Shown here: positions 56,110-64,000 of the stretch, piece by piece
Numbering within the stretch: the first letter of the stretch is position 1
Layout of the letters: every line of letters starts with the position of its first letter
Assembly: GCA_017937925.1 (NCBI GenBank)
Contig: JAGBCQ010000020.1
Coordinates: 43,597 to 107,596, forward strand
DNA from: Paraprevotella sp.
GTDB lineage: Bacteria > Bacteroidota > Bacteroidia > Bacteroidales > Bacteroidaceae
Length of the DNA: 64,000 bases
Reading direction: 5' to 3'
Notes under the pieces: model-generated
What the model saw: only the letters and a program-made list of their open reading frames with translations
Databases searched by the model: none
What the model was told of the DNA's origin: nothing
Translations under genes and position numbers: made by a program

Positions 56110-56925
56110 TTATGCGTATGGATTGGGGAAATCGAACGGGAAATCCGGATATAAATCCACGATTTCGTCATAATTTTCAGGAGCAATAAAATAGTCATAC
56201 ATAGGTTTGAAAACATACTTATTCATCACCGTCTTATATGGATAGAAGTCTCCATATTGAACATGTTCCAAATTCTCGCCAAAGACTTTTACCATTTTCT
56301 TATAGGTTTCAGGTTGAACTGACTCTATTGAGTGAAAAAACTCAACCATTTTGATGAGTTTTAATGGATGCCATTCTCCCCATTGACTTTCATACCAAAC
56401 CTTTTCACCAACGGCATTCAACCATTCTGGTTGCTCTACAGCATTATCAAACACCAAAACACAACTATTCTCTTCTTTAGACAATGTAGGGGTAAACACG
56501 CCATCAGCTTCAAGATTAAGTGATAACTTATAATGTATGTATCCATCTTGATAATTTCCACCCAACTCATCCCTTTTGAGAATGACCGGAATGTATCCTA
56601 CTACAGAATCTGCCATTATAACCGGTTTCCCTATGACATATTGCACTCCATATTCTGCTGTTGTTCCTTCTTCAACAACGCTGAAAGAAAATGTACGATC
56701 AGAACTTTCCGGTTTTCCCATTAAGCTAACCGGAATCCTATATTCATAGGAACGAACATCTGTCGGAGTCACTCCAAAAGAATAGCGCAAGGTATCTGAT
56801 GTAAAGTACAATCCCGAATAATTGGAATCATATACCATGTAATCCGTTTCCGAACATGAGATTAGTAAACCTATAATAAATATAGGAAATAGCAATGCTA
56901 TACTTCTTTTATTTATCTTATTCAT
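56110..56925 (-). CDS. DUF4843-type lipoprotein
   Basis: 271 residues. The N-terminal signal ends in a lipobox ISCS (Cys near residue 24). The mature part starts with DYMVYDSNYSGLYFTSDTLRYSFG and continues with RIPVSLMG, FSFSVVEEGTTAEYGVQY and IPVILKRDE, the pattern of the DUF4843 family of surface lipoproteins often encoded directly after susD. The function is unknown. It lies 11 bases after susD. Confidence 0.82.
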   Translation of the reverse strand: MNKINKRSIALLFPIFIIGLLISCSETDYMVYDSNYSGLYFTSDTLRYSFGVTPTDVRSYEYRIPVSLMGKPESSDRTFSFSVVEEGTTAEYGVQYVIGKPVIMADSVVGYIPVILKRDELGGNYQDGYIHYKLSLNLEADGVFTPTLSKEENSCVLVFDNAVEQPEWLNAVGEKVWYESQWGEWHPLKLIKMVEFFHSIESVQPETYKKMVKVFGENLEHVQYGDFYPYKTVMNKYVFKPMYDYFIAPENYDEIVDLYPDFPFDFPNPYA

Positions 56926-56936
56926 AGTCTGTTCTT

Positions 56937-58355
56937 CTAATTGCGGTATTCATATTCAATATCTGGAACCGGCACTACAAATACATTCTTCGACGGCGTA
57001 ACAGTTACACCTTCAATAGTTGTAATGGGCAGATTCTGACGTTTCAAATTAAAAAAAGTTTGTCCCTCTCCCACCAATTCCTTGTATCTCTCTTCATTTA
57101 TTGTGTTTTGTAATATCTCTGCGGTTATATTATCCCTTTTTACAGCTGTTACGCCTCGACTGATACGCACGGCATCTAGCATATCGGCAGCCAAACTCAA
57201 ATTGTTTTTATTGATATAACATTCCGCAGTTATATAATACATTTCCGGCAAACGTATCATGTTGATACCTTGTATCATATCCGACGGTCTATTGGCTTCA
57301 TTTCCATCTACCTTATATCTATCCAAAACCTTAATAAAACGAACAAAACCGGACATTTGAGTTTCAAAAAATGCACCCAATCGATAATCTTCTTCTCCAT
57401 TTGCCTCATAAATCTCCGCATAATTAGGACGGGGGTCCAATGAATAAAAAGATGTTTTCAACCATAAATCATCATACACATTTGAATAAAAATCCGTTGA
57501 TGATTGAACGCCAAAAATCGTTTCTTTACGAGATAAGACTCCTGCTACATCGCCTTTTAACTCTGTATACTTTAATAATGAACAACCGCTTTCAGTTATC
57601 ACCTTTCTTGCATAAATCAAAGCGTTCTCGTAGTCCCCTTTCGTCAAATAAACACGAGCTAATGTAGCGCGGACCGCGTGGATATTGAAATGAATCTGTC
57701 GCATGGTCATGAAGTCTCGTTTCCCAATATATTGAGCTTCGTCAGACAAGAGTTCTTCTGCTTTCAACAAATCAGCGATGATATAATCATAGACTTGTGA
57801 TACTTTTGAGAAGTTCGGAGTATTCAATGAGAATTCCGTTGCGTATGGAATACCTTCTGCCTCCTGGTTCACTGTGACTTGTTCAGTAAATATTCTCAAG
57901 AGGTCAAAGTGCATAAAGGCACGTAATCCCAATGCCTCACCACGATAAATTTTAGCGGGATAGTCAGTAGCACTTCCAACCAATCCACTATTTAAAATGG
58001 AATTGACATTGGAAATGTTTTTGTACATATTTATCCAAGTTGCCTCAAACAGACTCTCTACATCTGAGTAATCGTAATCATACTTTAATAATGCTTCTAC
58101 CTTATTATTACCCTTTGATTCAAAATATTGCGCCATTACATCAAGGGCGGAGTATGATAATTCTCTTCCGTATAGATATGGGTCACGTAATTGCGAATAG
58201 ACACCATACATTGCATCCTCAACTCCCTCAGGTGTGGATAACAAATCATCACGTTTAACTTGTCCATCCGGAGTGATGTCTAAATAGTTCTCACAACCTG
58301 TCATTAAAAACAGTGCAAACAGAATATATATAAATCTTAATTCTTTCATCATCAT
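56937..58355 (-). CDS. SusD/RagB-family ligand-binding lipoprotein
   Basis: 472 residues. Lipoprotein signal with TGCENYLDITPDGQ (Cys about residue 21), the usual SusD start. Helical TPR-like stretches follow (YKNISNVNSILNS, GEALGLRAFMHFDLLRIF, RATLARVYLTKGDYENAL) and a C-terminal NEERYKELVGEGQTFFNLKR, the SusD_RagB family end. It acts as the lid of the SusC transporter on the cell surface. Its start is 6 bases after the susC stop. Confidence 0.94.
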   Translation of the reverse strand: MMMKELRFIYILFALFLMTGCENYLDITPDGQVKRDDLLSTPEGVEDAMYGVYSQLRDPYLYGRELSYSALDVMAQYFESKGNNKVEALLKYDYDYSDVESLFEATWINMYKNISNVNSILNSGLVGSATDYPAKIYRGEALGLRAFMHFDLLRIFTEQVTVNQEAEGIPYATEFSLNTPNFSKVSQVYDYIIADLLKAEELLSDEAQYIGKRDFMTMRQIHFNIHAVRATLARVYLTKGDYENALIYARKVITESGCSLLKYTELKGDVAGVLSRKETIFGVQSSTDFYSNVYDDLWLKTSFYSLDPRPNYAEIYEANGEEDYRLGAFFETQMSGFVRFIKVLDRYKVDGNEANRPSDMIQGINMIRLPEMYYITAECYINKNNLSLAADMLDAVRISRGVTAVKRDNITAEILQNTINEERYKELVGEGQTFFNLKRQNLPITTIEGVTVTPSKNVFVVPVPDIEYEYRN

Positions 58356-58361
58356 GCCTTT

Positions 58362-61300
58362 TTAGAAAATAGTACTCAATGTCAATTCGAATCCTTGGCT
58401 ATACAAGTACTCGGTTCCACGCTCTATCTTAACGGTTGACAAACGGAATAAGTCTGTAAAGTTGATTCCTACTCTTAAATTGCGCATACGCAATTTCTGA
58501 CAGATCTTGTCTGAGAATTCATAACTTAAATTTAAGGATGTCAACGTCAAAGTATTCTCCTTCTCTGCAAAACGGTCTGTTTGTTTTGGTCTTGACGTAT
58601 CTGCAATGTCCTTATACATCGCAACATCTCCCGGATTTTTCCAACGGTCATCAAATACGCGCTGGTCGGCATTGTATTTGGGATCTGCTCCTTCTACCTT
58701 TGTCGCACGTGTCGTATTGTACAACCATGCACCACAACGCATACTGAACAAAGCGTACAAACTGAATCCTTTATAATATAGAGAGGTGTTGATACTTCCC
58801 AAAAATGCCGGTTCGGTATCACCAATCAAGACCTTATCAGCCGGATCATATTCAAAAGTATATTCTCCATTTCTCTTAATATAAATTTCCTTTCCCGTTG
58901 CAGGGTCAATACCGGCAGAACGTACTAACTTCAAAGCTGTCACGGACTCACCTTCTGCATATTGCGGCAACGGAGTAAGACTTGACCACGCATTCTCTTC
59001 ATTCTCCTTGTTCATTTCCTCAAGTGCAGAACTAATCTTCGTGATTTTATTACGGTTGATATAACCTATCATTCCCAACTTCCAATTGAAATTGCGATTT
59101 CTAAAGATGTAACCATCCACTTGGAATTCAACACCTCTATTCTGCAGTTCACCCAAATTCTCCTTTGCTGTGGTCACTCCAACTGATGGGGCTTTGGATT
59201 TATCCAACAAAAGGTCTTTTGTTTGTTTGATGTATGCATCCACTACAAAATTCAAGCGACGATCGAACATACTAAAATCAAATCCGACATTATAGGTCAT
59301 CGTACGCTCCCAGCATAAATCTACGTTTCCTATTGTAAGAGGAATTGCTCCGATACCTGTTCCATAGGCGTAATCTCCATCATACTTATACATGGTCAAT
59401 GCCTGATACGGACTGAAACTTACTTTTCCTGTATAACCGATGCTTCCACGTAGTTTCAACAAATCAAACTTATCGCGAACATTTTTCATGAATTTCTCAT
59501 TCAAAATATTCCATCCTAAACCGGTTGCCCAGAAATGACCGAAACGACGGTTCTCTCCGAACTGTGAAGAGCCGGTGGTTCTATAAGTAGCATCGGCAAC
59601 ATAACGGTTACGGAATGTATAACTTCCATTGAGGAAGAAACCGACATCTGCCGTCTCTGCCTGTGTACCATACGGGGTGTCATCATCAGGATAACCGGCT
59701 GCATTACCTATAAATGAAAGAGCGTCAGAGTAGAAACCTACAACTTTAGTCATGGCAGAACTACTTTCTGAATGATTGATTTCCCAACCGGTCGTCAAAC
59801 TCAACAAAGACTCATCCTTAAACAGCTTATTATAGGCGCCTACCAAATTGGCACTATAACTCACACCTTTTGTAGAGTTGTTATACATATAACCTTTCTT
59901 ACTTAAATCGGTCTCGTTTTTGAATTCACGCGAATCAGGTGATTTGTAGTCTTCACCCCAACCACTATCAGACGATATATTGAAATGTCCGGTTAGTCGA
60001 AACTCCTTATTGATATCCCAACGAAAATCGGTTGAGTTAGACAATGAACGTGTTCCGTCAATACCATAACTTCCTAATAAAGCTTCATGCAACGGATTGT
60101 CTAAATCCCAAGCAAGATTTGTATTGACAGACCCATCTGCATTAAACATTGTATCGTAGGGGTTCATCCTAACGTACTGAGAAAAACTACCATATGGCGA
60201 GTCCTTTGAAGACACCTCAGCATACGTCGTTCTATTGGAAATCTGAAAGACATTATTCAAGAAATAGTCCAATTTGAAACCTAAGTTATAACGATGACGA
60301 TAGTCGCCCTTCATGACACCTTTGGTGTCACCAAAACGTCCGCTCAACTCGTAACGTAAATTGGCTGCTCCACCATAGACTCTCAAAGAATGGTCGTGTG
60401 AGAAAGCTGTACGTGCCGGTTGTGACAACCAATCCGAATTTTGTCCTCGACGAATGGTTTGAAAACGTTCGTTATAAATCTTGTCATATTCCCACTGCAA
60501 AGGCAAACCGGTTTTAGGATCTATTGCTCCTTTAGCATCATATAACCCCGCCAACCGTTCGTATTCCAATTTCTCAGAAGCATTCAATACATCATAATCC
60601 CTTAAAACCGGGAATTGAACATTGCCGGTAAAGTTATAAGCAATTCTTATTGTTGATTCCTTAATTGGTTTACGGGTGATAACGATAACACCATTAGCGG
60701 CTTTCGAACCATACAATGCCGTAGCTGCAGCATCCTTTAAAACGTTGATGGTTTCCACCTCATTCATATCCAAATCGTACAACTCCTGCATCGTTATTTC
60801 CGTTCCGTCCAGGATAATGGTCGGTTGGTTGACAGACTGCCCCTCGTTTGAAAAAGAACTCATACCACGAATGATGATTTCAGGTGTATGGTTCGGATTA
60901 GAACCCATACTCGTATTTTGCACCATTTGCATACCCGGTGTCAGTGCGGCAATGGCAGAAATCAAATTCGTACCGGACACCTGTTTGATTTCTGCAGACG
61001 TGATTTGCTTGACAGACCCGGTAAAGCTATTCTTATTCTTTGCAAAGAAACCATTTACCACAACTTCGCCCATCTCCTTGGTGTCTTCTTCCAACTCGAT
61101 AGTCATTCCGGGTTTGCAATCATAGTCGGCAACAACTACAGCCTTATAACCCAACAAGGATATTCTAACTTCAAAAGTCCCTACGGGTTTGGGGATATTA
61201 AAGTTACCATCTATATCGGTTGATGCGCCTTTTACCAAACGGCCTTCTTGCCAAATGGCTACGGCAACTCCCGGAATGGTCTCACCTAATTTTTTGTCTA

Positions 61301-61472
61301 TGACCACTCCACTCACAAACTTAGATTCTGTAATAGCCTGTGGTATTGCCGCAGTAACATCAATCACAGAAAGTCCTAATCCAAGACAGAAAGTGATATA
61401 CATCAACGATTTAGCAAATAGTCGTTTTGCTGAATACAAAATTTCCTTAGAACTATCAGTTTGTCTTCTCAT
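58362..61472 (-). CDS. SusC/RagA-family TonB-dependent outer-membrane transporter
   Basis: 1036 residues. After a signal peptide (to about residue 42) comes the carboxypeptidase-regulatory-like domain (SGVVIDKKLGETIPGVAVAI), then the plug domain (about 150-270, with LISAIAALTPGMQMVQN and DAAATALYGSKAANGVIVIT) and a beta-barrel with many FxxxxxYR-type strands, ending SQGFELTLSTIF. It imports a ligand across the outer membrane using TonB energy. No sigma factor, anti-sigma factor or hybrid sensor is visible near it in the window. Confidence 0.95.
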   Translation of the reverse strand: MRRQTDSSKEILYSAKRLFAKSLMYITFCLGLGLSVIDVTAAIPQAITESKFVSGVVIDKKLGETIPGVAVAIWQEGRLVKGASTDIDGNFNIPKPVGTFEVRISLLGYKAVVVADYDCKPGMTIELEEDTKEMGEVVVNGFFAKNKNSFTGSVKQITSAEIKQVSGTNLISAIAALTPGMQMVQNTSMGSNPNHTPEIIIRGMSSFSNEGQSVNQPTIILDGTEITMQELYDLDMNEVETINVLKDAAATALYGSKAANGVIVITRKPIKESTIRIAYNFTGNVQFPVLRDYDVLNASEKLEYERLAGLYDAKGAIDPKTGLPLQWEYDKIYNERFQTIRRGQNSDWLSQPARTAFSHDHSLRVYGGAANLRYELSGRFGDTKGVMKGDYRHRYNLGFKLDYFLNNVFQISNRTTYAEVSSKDSPYGSFSQYVRMNPYDTMFNADGSVNTNLAWDLDNPLHEALLGSYGIDGTRSLSNSTDFRWDINKEFRLTGHFNISSDSGWGEDYKSPDSREFKNETDLSKKGYMYNNSTKGVSYSANLVGAYNKLFKDESLLSLTTGWEINHSESSSAMTKVVGFYSDALSFIGNAAGYPDDDTPYGTQAETADVGFFLNGSYTFRNRYVADATYRTTGSSQFGENRRFGHFWATGLGWNILNEKFMKNVRDKFDLLKLRGSIGYTGKVSFSPYQALTMYKYDGDYAYGTGIGAIPLTIGNVDLCWERTMTYNVGFDFSMFDRRLNFVVDAYIKQTKDLLLDKSKAPSVGVTTAKENLGELQNRGVEFQVDGYIFRNRNFNWKLGMIGYINRNKITKISSALEEMNKENEENAWSSLTPLPQYAEGESVTALKLVRSAGIDPATGKEIYIKRNGEYTFEYDPADKVLIGDTEPAFLGSINTSLYYKGFSLYALFSMRCGAWLYNTTRATKVEGADPKYNADQRVFDDRWKNPGDVAMYKDIADTSRPKQTDRFAEKENTLTLTSLNLSYEFSDKICQKLRMRNLRVGINFTDLFRLSTVKIERGTEYLYSQGFELTLSTIF

Positions 61473-61510
61473 TCAATTTATTTATTAATTAATATTTTCT
61501 CTCTAGTTTA

Positions 61511-63082
61511 TTATGGGACAAGCACTTTATAACTATGATTAGCCACTCTGATGATATAGACTCCTGCTTTAAGCGAAATCATGATTTCGTTGCCATTCAT
61601 ATTATACTGTCCTGACATTCTACCACTCAAGTCCAAAACTACAATTTGGCAATTAAGTGATTCCGCTGTCTTTATTAAACAGCCTCCTTGCACACCATAA
61701 ACACGGATTTCAGGTCTAACTATTTCATTAATATTTGTTTCGACCGGATTAAAACGACTAAAAGATTTTTCCATTAAGATTTTGTCAACAGGGGCTTCCT
61801 CACGTATCGTCTTAAATTCGCCCCAATTTGCCGCATTTTTATAGGCTTGTAAACACCCCTTTGGAACAATAAGCAACCCACTACTTTTATACAATGTAGC
61901 ACGGAATGCACATGGAGGTATAGGAAAACCTAACGGTGGTTCCATACCTGCATCAATAGGATTCCATTTTGCCCACACCTTTTCTAACGATTCACATCCA
62001 AAAAAAGCATTATAACCAAAAACATTGAGGCTACTTGGCAATACAATTTGTTTCAGATTTTTTACATACCTAAAAGCATTATTTGCAAAACCGACTAATC
62101 CTTCCGGCAAAACAACCTCTGTTATTGTAGAATTTAGTTCGAAAGCTCCTTCCGGTAAATAATCATTCTCTATTTTCGCTTCAGATAAGTCTATCACTTC
62201 TATAGAAGGCATTTGATTACGGAATACTTGAAAATCAACAGTTTTCACAACCCCTTTAACCTTCAGGCCCTTAGTATAATCCAACTCTTCTTCTGATAGC
62301 AAATCAACAACTCGTTCTTCTTCTGTAGCCGTAATAACTCTATAAAAATTACATTCTTCTTTTTTATAGACTTTTATGTCTATATCATAATCTTGCATCA
62401 CACCGGAAAGCATGTATACACCATTACTTGGCACCCATGCATTACCATTTGCTCTTACTACCAATACATCGTCAGCATTTTCTTTTTCTATATATAAATA
62501 GAAATTACGCCCTTTTATAGCTTTATTTGTCCATGCCTGATCTGCACTTGGGGTAATCATTACCCCCTCAACAATTGTCGGATAATTAATATTATATAAT
62601 GGCAGTTGATAATTATAACACGGTATTCTGTCGACAACTTCATGACCATAAGCTGCATCTACAGTGCTATACAACACTTCGTTATAGGTAGTCAACAAAC
62701 GGATTTCATCGCCAGGAAGAATCTCCGTCCCCTCATCTATAATAAAAGAGAAATGTACAAAACTGATAGATGAGATACTGGATGGTATGGTTCTTTGTGC
62801 CAAAATCTCTACTATCTCATTCCCTCTTGTTATAGCTAATGCTAACTTACCGCTAACGACATAATAAGTATCTAATGTTGAAATTGTGACTGTCAAATAA
62901 TCTCCTCCCTTAAGCGTTAGTATGTCGTTTATGGGAGCTTCTTTCGGCTCAATAGTCATTCCTATTCCCCCATCAGTTGAATATATTTTCAATAATGAGG
63001 TTCCACTAATATAAGGCTTATCTTGAGCTATTGCACCAAAGCCTAAACACATCGTCAATATTAAAAAGAAGATATTGCGCAT
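61511..63082 (-). CDS. Secreted BspA-like leucine-rich repeat protein with T9SS-type C-terminus
   Basis: 523 residues from the ATG at 63082, which begins a signal peptide (MRNIFFLILTMCLGFGAIAQ); the longer frame is rejected. Residues up to about 280 are beta-rich and unrecognised. Around 300-430 are LRR_5-type repeats of the BspA family (YLPEGAFELNSTITEVVLPEGLVGFANNAF and a second unit with FGCESLEKV). The last part (IRVYGVQGG, IVVLDLSGRMSG, MISLKAGVYIIRVANHSYKVLV) has the pattern of a type A T9SS sorting domain. It lies 38 bases upstream of susC on the same strand. Confidence 0.78.
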   Translation of the reverse strand: MRNIFFLILTMCLGFGAIAQDKPYISGTSLLKIYSTDGGIGMTIEPKEAPINDILTLKGGDYLTVTISTLDTYYVVSGKLALAITRGNEIVEILAQRTIPSSISSISFVHFSFIIDEGTEILPGDEIRLLTTYNEVLYSTVDAAYGHEVVDRIPCYNYQLPLYNINYPTIVEGVMITPSADQAWTNKAIKGRNFYLYIEKENADDVLVVRANGNAWVPSNGVYMLSGVMQDYDIDIKVYKKEECNFYRVITATEEERVVDLLSEEELDYTKGLKVKGVVKTVDFQVFRNQMPSIEVIDLSEAKIENDYLPEGAFELNSTITEVVLPEGLVGFANNAFRYVKNLKQIVLPSSLNVFGYNAFFGCESLEKVWAKWNPIDAGMEPPLGFPIPPCAFRATLYKSSGLLIVPKGCLQAYKNAANWGEFKTIREEAPVDKILMEKSFSRFNPVETNINEIVRPEIRVYGVQGGCLIKTAESLNCQIVVLDLSGRMSGQYNMNGNEIMISLKAGVYIIRVANHSYKVLVP

Positions 63083-63095
63083 ATTTATATAGCAA

Positions 63096-63133
63096 AAAAT
63101 GGCAAGGAATTCCATTGAACTCCTCACCATTTT
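63096..63133 (-). terminator. Weak stem-loop between the two cargo genes
   Basis: AAAATGG (63096-63102) pairs with CCATTTT (63127-63133), with an inner GGA/TCC pair; ends in T on the minus strand. It may partly end transcription from the gene on the right. Confidence 0.4.
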
Positions 63134-63139
63134 CCTTTA

Positions 63140-64000
63140 TTAAAGAATTACTTTTACAGTTGTATTACCACACTTAACAATATATAAGCCTTTATTCAAA
63201 CCGCTCACTTGATTTGTTACACCGTTAAACACACATGCACCGGACATACTGTAAACCTTAACCTCTTCAGCCTCTCCAGCAACATAAATAGTGCCATTTG
63301 CAGCATACACTTTTACGGTTGATTCATCAACATCAACAAAGTCTATTGCATCATCATCATTTTGTTTCTTCTCAACAACAATAGAACTATATTTTGCAGA
63401 CTTCTCAAATGTCGGCGTACCAAAATTCTCGGTCGTCTTTCTCATAAAGTGGAAATCTCCCATTGTAACTGTACCGTCACCATTTAATGTAAGTTCTATT
63501 GTTCCTGTATTTTCACCTGAGCCATTATATAGAACATCATACACCATTAATGAAAAATCATCATTAACAAAAATCTTTCTCACAGAAACTGCATCACCTA
63601 CAGGCATTCTCAATGTATTACCTTCAACTTCACATGGATAATAACCATTTGTATTATTATAAATGTTACCATCCATGAAAGTACTTACATATAACTTCTG
63701 ATTGTAATCGCTTTGGAAAATCTCAAACTCAAATGATGTAGGATATTCAACATTATAAGTATCACCATCCAAATATTTAGTTACCTCAGCTGAAGTTACG
63801 GAGTACTTTCCTATAAAATCTTCCGGTGTAATAACCTTTTCAACTTTTTTCTCAACAGCGATAGAACTATACTTAGCAGATTTCTCAAATGTCGGCGTAC
63901 CAAAATTCTCGGTCGTCTTTCTCATAAAGTGGAAATCTCCCATTGTAACTGTACCGTCACCATTTAATGTAAGTTCTATTGTTCCTGTATTTTCACCTGA
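63140..64000 (-). CDS. Repeat-containing secreted protein with T9SS-type C-terminus (N-terminus outside window)
   Basis: The frame is open to the window edge, so at least 286 residues are visible and the true start lies beyond base 64000; the ATG at 63943 is internal. The last about 45 residues (VKVYSMSGACVFNGV, GLNKGLYIVKCGNTTVKVIL) form a type A T9SS sorting domain. Before it lies a 160-residue beta-rich unit, starting near ITPEDFIGKYSVTSAEV and ending with MGDFHFMRKTTENFGTP and KSAKYSSI; the end of an earlier copy of the same unit is present at the right edge. The unit resembles lipocalin-like single domains of gut Bacteroidales, but I cannot name the family. Confidence 0.75.
   Translation of the reverse strand, partial: SGENTGTIELTLNGDGTVTMGDFHFMRKTTENFGTPTFEKSAKYSSIAVEKKVEKVITPEDFIGKYSVTSAEVTKYLDGDTYNVEYPTSFEFEIFQSDYNQKLYVSTFMDGNIYNNTNGYYPCEVEGNTLRMPVGDAVSVRKIFVNDDFSLMVYDVLYNGSGENTGTIELTLNGDGTVTMGDFHFMRKTTENFGTPTFEKSAKYSSIVVEKKQNDDDAIDFVDVDESTVKVYAANGTIYVAGEAEEVKVYSMSGACVFNGVTNQVSGLNKGLYIVKCGNTTVKVIL

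Overview
The window is AT-rich chromosomal DNA from an anaerobic Bacteroidales bacterium. The signs are many promoter boxes of the Bacteroides type (TAnnTTTG about 10-60 bases before a start), a SusC/SusD pair, type IX secretion (T9SS) parts, an ExbB-ExbD-ExbD-TonB system and the methylmalonyl-CoA route to propionate. One secreted enzyme has a C-terminal tail of a style I associate with Prevotella-like bacteria, so Prevotellaceae or a close family is the best guess, not a proven one. There are no insertion sequences, phage genes, CRISPR arrays or rRNA genes. One tRNA (Ser-GGA) is present.

Layout. 1-4.8 kb: the end of a nucleotidyltransferase gene, a methyltransferase, and divergently a copper ATPase coupled to a flavodoxin/ferredoxin protein. 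4.9-7.3 kb: an orphan galactitol-type PTS IIC permease followed by a KduI uronate isomerase carrying a signal peptide. 7.3-15.9 kb: an outer-membrane barrel, a cell-wall amidase and housekeeping genes (mrp, trmB, ilvE, xseA/xseB, mnmA). 15.9-20.5 kb: a repeat-bearing intergenic region and the sodium-pumping methylmalonyl-CoA decarboxylase operon. 20.6-25 kb: a MATE exporter, two small enzymes and an AspT-type transporter. 25-29 kb: mutA and mutB, with mutB interrupted by an in-frame TAA. 29-41 kb: a K+/H+ antiporter, topoisomerase III, a double GH43 enzyme, a very large alginate-lyase-like protein and the T9SS protein PorE. 41-53 kb: housekeeping genes (rsmF-like, thyA, folA, Lrp, tatD, polyprenyl synthase, cmk, ispH), the exbB/exbD and tonB genes, and the T9SS gene porQ. 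53-64 kb: one long minus-strand cluster holding two putative T9SS cargo proteins, SusC, SusD, a DUF4843 lipoprotein, a PKD-like lipoprotein and a TlpA-like thioredoxin.

How the genes fit together. Succinate metabolism dominates the 16-29 kb part: the mutase makes methylmalonyl-CoA, the membrane decarboxylase turns it into propionyl-CoA and exports sodium, and the AspT-like transporter could move succinate. The nonsense codon in mutB would break this route unless it is a sequence error or is read through. The lyase (35-39 kb), the double GH43 and the KduI/IIC pair together suggest use of uronate-containing polysaccharides, with part of the uronate chemistry apparently in the periplasm. PorE and PorQ supply parts of the secretion system that the two cargo-like proteins at the right edge would need, and ExbB/ExbD/TonB would energise the SusC transporter.

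Most starts were chosen at an ATG; several genes could be extended upstream only by TTG codons, which I rejected on promoter position or signal-peptide grounds.
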